From Dokdonella_A ginsengisoli (GTDB taxonomy: Bacteria; Pseudomonadota; Gammaproteobacteria; Xanthomonadales; Rhodanobacteraceae): a stretch of 64,000 nt of DNA. Position numbers and translations under genes: made by a program. The number at the start of each line of letters is the position of its first letter. Positions within the stretch are counted from its first letter, which is position 1. The stretch spans positions 1 through 64,000 of the forward strand of contig NZ_JBHSHD010000015.1 of assembly GCF_042652785.1 (NCBI RefSeq), written 5' to 3'. Under the pieces are notes generated by a model. It did not search any database and was not told the origin of the DNA. It saw nothing but the letters and a program-made list of their open reading frames with translations. This document shows positions 53,962 through 62,178 of the stretch, piece by piece.

Positions 53962-54447
53962 CTACCTCATCGCATGCGCGGGCGAGCGGTGCAGTTCTTC
54001 CCCGTCCTGCTCCTCGCGACGCTCTTCATCGGCTTGCTGCTTGCGCGTCCAGTCGCCGCGGAAATTCTCCAGCGCATCGACCTTGGCCTGAGCGCGGCGC
54101 AGCTGGGTGATTTCTTCCTGCAGCTTCGCCTGCGCCTGCGCGACTTCCCTCTCGGCCGCGGCCACCGCGGCGTCGCTCTTGACGATCTCGACGTCGAGCC
54201 ACTGGCGATGCCGTTCCGCACGCTCCAGCCAGTCCGGCGCGAGCTTGTGCGGATCGTCGACCGCGTTCTGGCATGCCAGCTGGTGCGCGCGGCGGCGGTC
54301 GCCGACGTCGGAGCGCGCCTGCTTGGCGGCGTCGCGCTTGTGTTCCATGCGCGCCACTTCGGCGCGGCATTCGGTGACGCGCTTCTGCACGGCTTCCAGG
54401 CGCAGGTCGCGTACGCGGGTGAGCGGTTCGAGCGGAAAGCGCTTCAT
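53962..54447 (-). CDS. sctO: Type III secretion stalk protein SctO
   Basis: A 161-residue, almost wholly coiled-coil protein (MKRFPLEPLTRVRDLRLEAV, then long Glu/Arg/Ala-rich helices) of the YscO/HrpB7/FliJ group. It fits inside the SctN hexamer and couples ATPase rotation to the export gate. The start codon overlaps the sctN stop as ATGA. Sequence conservation in this family is low; the call rests on the coiled coil, the length and the position between sctN and sctP. Confidence 0.82.
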   Translation of the reverse strand: MKRFPLEPLTRVRDLRLEAVQKRVTECRAEVARMEHKRDAAKQARSDVGDRRRAHQLACQNAVDDPHKLAPDWLERAERHRQWLDVEIVKSDAAVAAAEREVAQAQAKLQEEITQLRRAQAKVDALENFRGDWTRKQQADEERREEQDGEELHRSPAHAMR

Positions 54448-55796
54448 CTGAACATCCCGATCAGGCGCACGACGGCGTCGTCGTAGCCGCTGAGGCTCTC
54501 GGACGGCTGGCGCAGGAAAGCGTTGATGTCGCCGATCTTCGCCACCGCGACGTCGGCCTCGGGGTCGTTGCCGGCGCGGAATTCGCCGAGCTGCAGCAGC
54601 AGTTCGATCTCGCGGTACTTGGACAGGTAGCGGCGCAGCAGGCCGGCCGCCTGCTGGTGCTCGGGCGAGGTCACGCGCGGCATCACGCGGCTGGCGCTGG
54701 AAAGAATGTCGATCGCCGGATAGTGGTTGGCGGCGGCGAGCTTCTTGGACAGGTAGATATGGCCGTCGAGGATCGAGCGCACTTCCTCGCCGACCGGATC
54801 GCCGCCTTCCTCTTCCTCGATCAGCACGGTGTAGAACGCCGTGATGGTGCCGCGGTCGTTGTTGCCGGCGCGCTCGAACAGGCGCGGCAGCGCCGAGAAC
54901 ACCGACGGGGTGAAGCCGCGCCGCGTCGGCGGCTCGCCCATCGCCAGGCCCACGTCGCGCAGCGCGCGCGCGAAGCGCGTGACCGAATCCATCATCAGCA
55001 TCACGCGCAGGCCCTGGTCGCGGAAATACTCCGCGATCGCGGTGCCGACGTAGGCGACGCGGCTGCGCTCGAGCGCGGGGCGATCCGAGGTGGCGACGAC
55101 GACGACGCTGCGCCGCAGCCCTTCGGGGCCGAGGCTGTCCTCCATGAACTCGCGCACCTCGCGGCCGCGCTCGCCGACCAGCACGATCACGTTGACGTCG
55201 CTCTGCGCGCCGCGCGCGAGCATGCCGAGCAGGGTGCTCTTGCCGCCGCCGGCGGTGGCGAAGATGCCCAGGCGCTGGCCTTCGCCGACGCTGAGCATGC
55301 CGTCGATCGCGCGCACGCCGGTCGGCAGCGGGCGATCGATCAGGCGGCGCTTGAGCGGATTGGGCGACGGCGCGTAGACCGAGGCGCGCTGGCGCGCGTC
55401 GAGCGGACCGAGGTCGTCGAGCGGATCGCCGTGCGCGTCGAGGATGCGGCCGAGCAGACCGTGGCCGACCGGCACGCTGGCCTGGCGGCCGGTGGCGGTG
55501 ACCGTGGTCGCCGCGGAGATGCCCTCGAGTGGGCCGAGCGGCGTCAGCAGGGTGTGGTTGCGCGAGATGCCGACCACTTCGGCCGGCAGCACGAAGCCGC
55601 TGTCGGCCTGTTCGAGCAGGCACAGCTCGCCGATGGCGGCGTTGATACCGGTCACCCGCACGAGCGTACCGTAGGCTTCGGCGACCCGACCGACGCGCTG
55701 CAGCGTCTCGCCGCTGGCCAGCGCGCGCAGCAGCGGCTGCGGCGCCGTGGCGGCGATCGCGTCGGAAGCGGCAGTCGTGTCGTCAGTCAGAGGCAT
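54444..55796 (-). CDS. sctN: Type III secretion ATPase SctN
   Basis: A 450-residue ATPase of the F1-beta-like family. P-loop GIFATAGGGKSTLLGM (Lys186), VLVGERGREVREFMED (Walker region with the family Glu), MLMMDSVTRFARALRDVGLA (Walker B) and PTRRGFTPSVFSALPRLFER. The first Gly of the Walker A is Ala, as in several Hrc-type SctN proteins. It unfolds effectors and detaches chaperones at the cytosolic base of the injectisome. It overlaps sctL by 14 bases upstream and sctO by 4 bases downstream, so it is tightly coupled. Confidence 0.96.
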   Translation of the reverse strand: MPLTDDTTAASDAIAATAPQPLLRALASGETLQRVGRVAEAYGTLVRVTGINAAIGELCLLEQADSGFVLPAEVVGISRNHTLLTPLGPLEGISAATTVTATGRQASVPVGHGLLGRILDAHGDPLDDLGPLDARQRASVYAPSPNPLKRRLIDRPLPTGVRAIDGMLSVGEGQRLGIFATAGGGKSTLLGMLARGAQSDVNVIVLVGERGREVREFMEDSLGPEGLRRSVVVVATSDRPALERSRVAYVGTAIAEYFRDQGLRVMLMMDSVTRFARALRDVGLAMGEPPTRRGFTPSVFSALPRLFERAGNNDRGTITAFYTVLIEEEEGGDPVGEEVRSILDGHIYLSKKLAAANHYPAIDILSSASRVMPRVTSPEHQQAAGLLRRYLSKYREIELLLQLGEFRAGNDPEADVAVAKIGDINAFLRQPSESLSGYDDAVVRLIGMFR

Positions 55797-56487
55797 CGCC
55801 CGTGTCCATCGCGGCGGCCGCGTCGCCCGCCGGTTTCGAATCGTTCGGCGCGGCGAAGACCGGATGCGGCGCCTGTTCGCGCGCCATCGCCAGGATCGTG
55901 CGCACCTGATCGAGCTGTTCGCGCAGGCCGGCCCGCACGACACCGCCTTCGGTTTCGATGACGCAGTCGAATTCGCCGAATTCCGGCGTCGCGACGATCT
56001 CGGTGGTCGGCGTGCCGCTGAGGCCGAGGCCGTCGCCGGCCAGGCGCTCGCGCGTCGCCTCGGCGACGTCGGGATGCACGCGCACGACCAGGCTCGGTTC
56101 GAAGGCGAGCTGACGCACCGCCTCGCCGACCAGCATCGGCACGAGCCGGTCGGCGCCGAGCGCCGGCGCGATGCGCTCGACCACGGCGACCGCGAGTTCG
56201 GTGATCTGCCCGCGCATGCGCTCGGCCAGCTGTTCGCGCGCGACGTGCAAGGCGTTGGTCGCCGCCGCGAACTGGTCCAGCGCATCGCGCCGGCCTTCGG
56301 CCAGCCCTTGCGCGCGCGCGGCGGCACGCTCGGCCGCGAGTTCGGCGTCGAGCGCCTGCACGGCGCGGTTGGCCTGGTCGACGAGTTCCTGCACGCGCGT
56401 CAGCGGCAGCCAGGCGGCGGCCGGGATCACGCGTCCGCCGATGCCCAGCGCGTAGCGCTCCTTCAGGTCGACGAAGGCGGCGTTCAC
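55783..56487 (-). CDS. sctL: Type III secretion stator protein SctL
   Basis: A 234-residue soluble protein: N-terminal region (about 1-45), central coiled coil (about 45-80, AELAAERAAARAQGLAEGRR) and C-terminal domain (about 85-205, SLVVRVHPDVAEATRERLAG, TPEFGEFDCVIETEGG) as in HrpE/YscL/FliH proteins. It binds SctN as a dimer, links it to the cytosolic SctK-SctQ ring and restrains ATPase activity. The C-terminal tail is Asp/Ala-rich. Its start overlaps the sctK stop as ATGA. Confidence 0.88.
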   Translation of the reverse strand: MNAAFVDLKERYALGIGGRVIPAAAWLPLTRVQELVDQANRAVQALDAELAAERAAARAQGLAEGRRDALDQFAAATNALHVAREQLAERMRGQITELAVAVVERIAPALGADRLVPMLVGEAVRQLAFEPSLVVRVHPDVAEATRERLAGDGLGLSGTPTTEIVATPEFGEFDCVIETEGGVVRAGLREQLDQVRTILAMAREQAPHPVFAAPNDSKPAGDAAAAMDTGDASD

Positions 56488-57137
56488 AGGTGTGCGACGG
56501 CCGCGCTTTCGCGCGCCGCTCCCAGGTACTGGGCGACGGTCTCCGGCGGCAGCCAGGCGTCGCGACGCTCGCCGGCGGAGGCCGGAGGAAAGGCGAGCTT
56601 GATGCGTTCGGCGAGCAGCGGATGCTGGTTCGCCGCATAGGTGAACAGTTCCACGCGACCGCGCTGGCGCAGCAGCTCGGTGACCGCCTCGACGCTGTCG
56701 ATCACGCGGGCGAGGCCGGCCATCGCGCAGTGACGCACGCCATCGGGGATCGCACCGCGCCAGGGATCGGTGCTCAGAGCGAACGACACGCGCGCGGCGC
56801 CGATGGCTTCGCGCAGACGCAGCACCTCGCTGCGTTCGACGCGGGCGCGCAGGGCGGGCGAGAACGCCAGGGCGCCGAGATCCATCGCGGCTCCGCGCAG
56901 GCGTTCGCCGGAAAACAGGGCGGCCGGGTGTTCGTCGACCCAGCCTGACTCGTTGGCCGCGGCGAGGTCGAACAGGGTCGGCGAGGTCTGCTCCAGACGC
57001 AGCGCGAGCATGCGCCGGCCGAGCGCAGACGTGCGCGCGCGCTCGACCAGCGCCGGCGGTGCGTCGCCGAACCGGGTCGCGTGCGCGCCGTCCAGGGTGG
57101 ACTTCAGCAGCGCCGCCCAGTTCGCATCAATGGCCAT
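56484..57137 (-). CDS. sctK: Type III secretion sorting-platform protein SctK
   Basis: A 217-residue, mainly helical protein in the sctK position between sctJ and sctL. Sequence includes LALRLEQTSPTLFDLAAANE and RHCAMAGLARVIDSVEAVTE, compatible with YscK/HrpB4-like proteins, which are poorly conserved. It joins the inner-membrane ring to the SctQ pods of the sorting platform. The call depends largely on gene order and length. It overlaps sctJ by 11 bases and sctL by 4. Confidence 0.75.
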   Translation of the reverse strand: MAIDANWAALLKSTLDGAHATRFGDAPPALVERARTSALGRRMLALRLEQTSPTLFDLAAANESGWVDEHPAALFSGERLRGAAMDLGALAFSPALRARVERSEVLRLREAIGAARVSFALSTDPWRGAIPDGVRHCAMAGLARVIDSVEAVTELLRQRGRVELFTYAANQHPLLAERIKLAFPPASAGERRDAWLPPETVAQYLGAARESAAVAHL

Positions 57138-58005
57138 CGCGGCGGCTCTGGTCGGCCGAACGGCCGCTCAGGAACGCAACCAGTGCGGCGCGGCTGCGCC
57201 ACAGCAGCAGCAGGGCTGCCAGCAGGGTCAGTCCGGCGAAGGCGATCAGCAGTCCGCGCGTCACGTCGCTGCGCGTGGCGAAGCGCAGCAGGTCGTTCGG
57301 CGCATCCTTGCCGGCGGGCACGCTCGTGCCCGAGGCGGTCGGCGTTTCGGCTTCCTGGAACGCCGCGCGCGTGAAGAACTTCACCGTCACGCGATCGGGG
57401 TTGTCCAGGCCTTCGACGGCATCCTTGACGATGGCCTTGATGTCGGTCTCACGCTCCTGCACGTGAGCGCCGGGCGCGACCACCAGCACGACGGAGGCCG
57501 AGGCCGAATCGGTCTTGCCGCCGATCAGGTCGCGGTCCGGCAGTGCCACGTGCACGCGGGCCTTGATCACGCCGTCCAGTCGCTGCAGCGTGTCGGAGAG
57601 CTCTTCGCTGAGCGCGTACAGGTAACGCGCCTTGTCCTCCGTCGGCGAGGCGACGAAACCTTCCTTCTTGAACACCTCGCCCATCGACGGATGCGAATTG
57701 CGCGGCAGCCCGTTGGCGTCGAGGATCGCCATCGCCGCCGGCAGATCCTTCTTTTCGACCTTGACCGTCCACTCGGTACCGCGATCGGCCTTGCTCTTGT
57801 CGATGTCGATGCCCGCGCGCAGCAGGGCCGCCGAGACTTCGTTCGCCTGCGTCTCGTCGAGGTTGGAATAAAGCACCTGCCAGTCGCCCATGCAGCCGGC
57901 GAGCCCCAACGTGAGCATCGTCACGATCAGGGCACGCAGGACGAAGCGCGATCCGGCCGCGCGCGGTTCGGATCGGACGGAGTATTGCTTGCGGGCCGGA
58001 GGCAT
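57127..58005 (-). CDS. sctJ: Type III secretion inner-membrane ring lipoprotein SctJ
   Basis: A 292-residue protein with a lipoprotein signal (ALIVTMLTLGLAGC, lipobox LAGC, Cys38). The periplasmic ring-building motifs follow (WQVLYSNLDETQANEVSAAL, DLPAAMAILDANGLPRNSHP), with RARYLYALSEELSDTL-type stretch and VKARVHVALPD (YscJ/FliF family), and then a C-terminal membrane helix (about 248-268, GLLIAFAGLTLLAALLLLWR). The long N-terminal extension before the lipobox (about 25 residues) is somewhat unusual, and a downstream start is possible. Confidence 0.93.
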   Translation of the reverse strand: MPPARKQYSVRSEPRAAGSRFVLRALIVTMLTLGLAGCMGDWQVLYSNLDETQANEVSAALLRAGIDIDKSKADRGTEWTVKVEKKDLPAAMAILDANGLPRNSHPSMGEVFKKEGFVASPTEDKARYLYALSEELSDTLQRLDGVIKARVHVALPDRDLIGGKTDSASASVVLVVAPGAHVQERETDIKAIVKDAVEGLDNPDRVTVKFFTRAAFQEAETPTASGTSVPAGKDAPNDLLRFATRSDVTRGLLIAFAGLTLLAALLLLWRSRAALVAFLSGRSADQSRRDGH

Positions 58006-58016
58006 GGCGGCGATCT

Positions 58017-58406
58017 CTACGATTGCTGGCGGAACAACTGCTGCACGCCGTCGGACGTGCGGTTGGCGACGTTCGAGGTCATCTCGGCGTGGAACAGGAA
58101 CTCGTGGCACTTCACGGTCAGCTGCATCATCTCGCCCGGCGTCGGCTCGGCACCGGCCTCGAGGTTCGCCGTGATCTCGTTGATGTTGCCGACGCGACCG
58201 TTGAGCGACTCGAAGTTCTGCAGCACCGCCTGGAACCCCGGCGAGACCGGCTCGATCGACGGCGGCGCCGCGACCTGGGCCGGAGCGGCGTTCGCGTACG
58301 CCTCCTGGAAGCGGGCGACGTCGTAGGGCATGACCTGAGTCTGCGGGCCGGCGACTTGCGGAGTCGCCGTCAGGGCCGCGATATCGATCGACTGGATGGG
58401 TGTCAT
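58017..58406 (-). CDS. sctI: Type III secretion inner rod protein SctI
   Basis: A 129-residue protein with a variable N-terminus and the conserved C-terminal helix of YscI/HrpB2-type rod proteins (TPGEMMQLTVKCHEFLFHAE, SNVANRTSDGVQQLFRQQS). It forms the short rod linking the export gate to the needle and is secreted early. It lies 11 bp upstream of sctJ, the usual order. Confidence 0.85.
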   Translation of the reverse strand: MTPIQSIDIAALTATPQVAGPQTQVMPYDVARFQEAYANAAPAQVAAPPSIEPVSPGFQAVLQNFESLNGRVGNINEITANLEAGAEPTPGEMMQLTVKCHEFLFHAEMTSNVANRTSDGVQQLFRQQS

Positions 58407-58583
58407 GTAAGCATCTCCTGATGAGAACCGTCACGCGCCGGCACGAGGGACCGCGGACGATCGTACCGCTCCTCCGTCGGCTGCGTCCCGTTCGGGCCGC
58501 AGCGGCCCCGCCCGGGGCCGCGGATTTGGGAGCGGAATCGCTCTCGTCGCGCGGACCGGCTCGACGCCGGCGCCGCGAGCGGC

Positions 58584-58934
58584 TTACTGCTTGCGACCGA
58601 GGGTTTCCAGCGCCTGACCGACCGCATTGTTCGAGGTCGCCGAGTTGGTCGACAGGAACTGCATCTTCAGCGATGCGGCGGTCAGCAGGGTCACGGTCGA
58701 CGGCTGATCCTGGCCGTTCTCGCCGATCTGCGAGGACAGGTCCGTGATCTCGGTCGCCTGCTTGTCGAGCACCTTGCCCCACGCCTTCGCCATCGCCTGG
58801 TACCAGCTCTTGGCTTCCGTGTTGGACACCGGTCCCGGCAGCGTGTTGCCCGGCGGGTTGAACGAACCACTCGGATTGGCCACCGGCGCCGGCGCACCAC
58901 CACCCAACATCATGTTCGGAAGATTGTTGCTCAT
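58584..58934 (-). CDS. Small secreted-type T3SS component, needle/filament candidate (SctF position)
   Basis: A 116-residue protein with a Pro/Gly/Asn-rich N-terminus (MSNNLPNMMLGGGAPAPVAN) and two amphipathic helices (about 40-65, EAKSWYQAMAKAWGKVLDKQ, and about 78-112, VTLLTAASLKMQFLSTNSAT). Position between sctD and sctI is where the needle gene usually lies, but it is longer than typical needle subunits (about 80 residues) and has an extra N-terminal segment. It could be a needle, a filament or a small extracellular cap protein. No signal peptide or membrane segment. A 177-bp gap separates it from sctI. Confidence 0.55.
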   Translation of the reverse strand: MSNNLPNMMLGGGAPAPVANPSGSFNPPGNTLPGPVSNTEAKSWYQAMAKAWGKVLDKQATEITDLSSQIGENGQDQPSTVTLLTAASLKMQFLSTNSATSNNAVGQALETLGRKQ

Positions 58935-58950
58935 CGTCGTGCTCCTCTCT

Positions 58951-60144
58951 CTAGGGTGAAGCGTCGATCACGCTTTCGCGCGACAGACGCTGGATGTTGC
59001 CCGCTTCATCGCGGACAAGAACTTTGTCGTCTTCGAGACCTTCGAAGGTACCGCCCATCGGCAATTTCGCGCCGACGTAGAACACCGACTTGTCGACCGA
59101 CACCATATAGGGATCGGTGCCGCCCTCGATCTTGCGGATGCGCTTGCCTTCCGGCACCGCCTTGGCTTCGGGCGGCGGCGAATCGAGATTCTGCAGATCG
59201 ATGATCAGGTTCAGCTTCTCGTTGAGGTCCTTGATCGAGCGCGAAGCCAGCAAGGTCTCGACCGCCTTGCTGTCACCGAAGCGACCGCTGACGAGCACGT
59301 GTCCCTTGCCCATCCATTCGGTTTTCTTCGCATGCATGTTCGCCATGCGGAACTGTTCGGCGACGTCCTCGGCGATGCGCGGACCGCTCTTCGCCTCGAA
59401 TTCGGCCTTGATGCCGCGCTGGTCGAGCTGCGTGCGCAGATTCGCCAGGTCCTCGCCGCGCTCGCTGTAGCCGGAGACGAGAAGCTTGCCGTCGCTGCGC
59501 GCGGTAACCTTGAGTCCGGAGTAGCCGAGCGAGTTGATCAGACCGCGCAGTTCGCCGTCGCGCGACGCGGCCGGGGCAGGCGCCGGCGGCGGCTTGGCGT
59601 TGCGCTGCGCGAGCAGCAGCGCGCCGGCACTGGCGCCCATCAACACCAGCGCCACCATCACCGTGACGATGCGGTTGCTGCGCTGGCGCGGCGGCGTCTG
59701 CTCGGCGGAGGCCGCCGGCCGCGGCGTCGGCTCGATCTGCGACAGCAGGCTCTGCCAGCGGTCGCTCCAGTGCGGACCCAGGGCGAAACACGCCCCGCCG
59801 ATCCGCACCAGGGTGAACGGCTTGATGTCCTGCGGATCACCCGGATGGAGTACGTGGTCGTCGATGCGCACTTCCGCGTCGACCGCGCGCACCGACATCT
59901 CGCCGCCGCTGCGCGTGACGATGCAGTGGTGCGGGGCGACGCCGGCGTCGCTGAAGATCAGGTCGCAGTCGTCGCTGCTGCCGATCATCAGGAAGCTGCG
60001 CTCCTGCAGCTTGCGCTCGGCGCCGGCGTGCACGCCGGCGAGCACGCGCAACGCCCACACGTCGGCGACGGACTGTCCGCCGCCCTTCGCCGCGGACGTG
60101 GGCGCCTCCTCGACGGGGCGCTTGCGCGTGGACCAGACCTGCAT
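58951..60144 (-). CDS. sctD: Type III secretion inner-membrane ring protein SctD
   Basis: A 397-residue protein: cytosolic N-terminal FHA-type domain (about 30-125: ALRVLAGVHAGAERKLQERS, IGSSDDCDLIFSDAGVAPHH), one transmembrane helix (about 158-180, IVTVMVALVLMGASAGALLL) and periplasmic ring-building domains (about 195-330: LINSLGYSGLKVTARSDGKL, GHVLVSGRFGD). This is the standard SctD (YscD/PrgH-like) layout. It forms the outer of the two inner-membrane rings with SctJ. It overlaps sctC by one base. Confidence 0.88.
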   Translation of the reverse strand: MQVWSTRKRPVEEAPTSAAKGGGQSVADVWALRVLAGVHAGAERKLQERSFLMIGSSDDCDLIFSDAGVAPHHCIVTRSGGEMSVRAVDAEVRIDDHVLHPGDPQDIKPFTLVRIGGACFALGPHWSDRWQSLLSQIEPTPRPAASAEQTPPRQRSNRIVTVMVALVLMGASAGALLLAQRNAKPPPAPAPAASRDGELRGLINSLGYSGLKVTARSDGKLLVSGYSERGEDLANLRTQLDQRGIKAEFEAKSGPRIAEDVAEQFRMANMHAKKTEWMGKGHVLVSGRFGDSKAVETLLASRSIKDLNEKLNLIIDLQNLDSPPPEAKAVPEGKRIRKIEGGTDPYMVSVDKSVFYVGAKLPMGGTFEGLEDDKVLVRDEAGNIQRLSRESVIDASP

Positions 60145-62120
60145 CAGGGCGTTCCTCCGGTGGCGGGTTGGGCGGCGGCCGGCTGGACCGGCGCGGGCGC
60201 GGCGGACGGCACCGTTTCGGCAGCCGGCTGCGCCGGCGCCCGGTGCGAGGAGTCGGCCGGAATTCCGTAGCGCGCCTTCTCTTCCTTCGACGCCCACGGA
60301 AGCTCGGCGTGATCGCGCGCGTCCTGATCGGCGCGGATCTGCTCGACGGTGACGTCGGGCGAACTGGGCACCTGCTGGTCCGTGATGCGGTTGGCCGCCA
60401 CCAGGCGCGGCGTGATCAGGAACAGGCGCTCGAAGCGCTGGCGATCCTTCTCGACCTGACGGAACAGATTGCCCAGCAGCGGAATGTCGCCGAGCAGCGG
60501 GATCTTGCCGTCGTGCTTCTCGTTCTGGTCGGTGATCAGGCCGCCGAGCAGCAGGCTCTGGCCTTCGTCGATCAGCGCCTGCGTGTTGACCGCCTTGCGC
60601 GCGACCAGCGGGACGTTGACGACCTGTCCGGCCAGGTTGGTCTGGTTCACGTTGACGCTGCCGTCCTCGATCTGCACGATCGTGCGGATGCGGCGGCGGC
60701 CGTTCTCGTAGACCAGATGCGGGGTCACGCGCAGCACGGTGCCGGCGACGACGTTGAACAGGTCGACGTCGTACGCGCCGGCCACCGGCACGTAGACGGT
60801 CTGGCTGTTCTCGATCACCGCCTCGGTGTCGTTCAGCGTCATCACCTGCGGGCGCGCAACGATGTTGGTGATGTCGTCGGTCGCCAGCGCGTTGATGCGC
60901 GCGATGAACTTGCCGGCATCGCCGACGATGGCGCCGATCTGGAAGCCGTCGAGCTGGTTCAGCAGGCTGATGTTGTTCGCGCCCAGTGCGTCGGTCAGCG
61001 TGCGACCGCGCGGATCGACGCCGCTGCGGCCGAAGTTGACCGCCGTGCGCGCGTTCTGCCAGCGCCAGTCGATGCCGTACTTCTTCGCCTTGCCCTTGTT
61101 GATGTCGATGATCGTCGCTTCGATCTCGACCATCTGCGGCTCGACGTCGAGCGCCTGCACGAGACGGTCGTACATGCCGATGCGATCCGGCGCGTCGCGC
61201 ACGATGACCGCGTTGCGGAAGGTGTCGGCGACGATGCGCGCGTTCGGCGTGGCGTCGACCGCCGCCGTCGAGAGCGGCTGCTGCACCGGCGGCGGAATGT
61301 CGCCTTCGTCCTGGCGTGCGTCGCCTTCCGCGCCCGGCGGGATCAGCGGCGGCTTGCCGACGCTGGCCAGGCCCGTGCCGCGCAGCTTGTTGCCGCTGCG
61401 CGGCAGCAGGCGATCCTGCGCCACGTACGCCGACTGCGCGGTGGGGCTGACCAGCTCGCGCAGCAGCGAGGCGACGCCCGGAACGACCTGCTGGCGGTTG
61501 CCGATCGTCATGGTCATGTCCGCGGCCCAGGCGTAGCGCAGCTTGTAGTACTTGAAGACGGTCGCGTTGCTCGGGCTCTGCCCGTTGATCGCGTCGGCCA
61601 GCTGCTGCACCTGCTCGACGAAGCGCGGCGCGCCGGTGATCATCACCAGGCCGTTGCCGCTGGTCGCGGTGAAGGTGTTGCTGTCGTCGCCGAGCTTCAT
61701 CTTCTGGAACGCGCCGACGAAGTCCTCCACGCGTGCGGGCGGCAGGTTCGCGTAGCGGGTGGTGCGCTCCTGCGACAGGTACACGTACACCGCCGACCCG
61801 TCGTAGTAGCTGATCAGGTCGTTGGCGGCGCAGATCGAGGCGAACACCTTCGCCGGGCTGCCGCCACGCGGACCGCTGACCGCAGCGGCGCGCGCGCGCA
61901 CCTGCGAGCTGGTGATGACCGACAGGCCCTGGTCGTTGAAGAACTCGGTCAGGAACTCGGTCAGAGGCTGCCCTTGCGGGCTGTAGCTGACCTCCGTGCG
62001 CTTGAACGGAATCGGCGCGGCATTCGCCACGGTTCCGCCAACCAGCATCGTCGCCATCAGCAGCGTCATGACCCAGATCCCGACCCGCGCGTTGTTCGTC
62101 CCCACTCCCGCTACTCGCAT
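60144..62120 (-). CDS. sctC: Type III secretion outer-membrane secretin SctC
   Basis: A 658-residue secretin: signal peptide (GIWVMTLLMATMLVGGTVANA), N0-N1 domains (YSPQGQPLTEFLTEFFNDQG, YVYLSQERTTRYANL) and N3 region. The secretin core has IEATIIDINKGKAKKYGIDW, IVARPQVMTLNDTEAVIENS and the conserved end ALIDEGQSLLLGGLITDQNE with IPLLGDIPLLGNLFR. A Pro/Ala-rich tail of about 65 residues follows and may bind a pilotin. It forms the outer-membrane channel of the injectisome. Confidence 0.95.
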   Translation of the reverse strand: MRVAGVGTNNARVGIWVMTLLMATMLVGGTVANAAPIPFKRTEVSYSPQGQPLTEFLTEFFNDQGLSVITSSQVRARAAAVSGPRGGSPAKVFASICAANDLISYYDGSAVYVYLSQERTTRYANLPPARVEDFVGAFQKMKLGDDSNTFTATSGNGLVMITGAPRFVEQVQQLADAINGQSPSNATVFKYYKLRYAWAADMTMTIGNRQQVVPGVASLLRELVSPTAQSAYVAQDRLLPRSGNKLRGTGLASVGKPPLIPPGAEGDARQDEGDIPPPVQQPLSTAAVDATPNARIVADTFRNAVIVRDAPDRIGMYDRLVQALDVEPQMVEIEATIIDINKGKAKKYGIDWRWQNARTAVNFGRSGVDPRGRTLTDALGANNISLLNQLDGFQIGAIVGDAGKFIARINALATDDITNIVARPQVMTLNDTEAVIENSQTVYVPVAGAYDVDLFNVVAGTVLRVTPHLVYENGRRRIRTIVQIEDGSVNVNQTNLAGQVVNVPLVARKAVNTQALIDEGQSLLLGGLITDQNEKHDGKIPLLGDIPLLGNLFRQVEKDRQRFERLFLITPRLVAANRITDQQVPSSPDVTVEQIRADQDARDHAELPWASKEEKARYGIPADSSHRAPAQPAAETVPSAAPAPVQPAAAQPATGGTP

Positions 62121-62178
62121 CCGCTACCCCTGACTGAAAGTTTCCACGAAACCCGCTTTCCGACCTCTCGCCACGACA

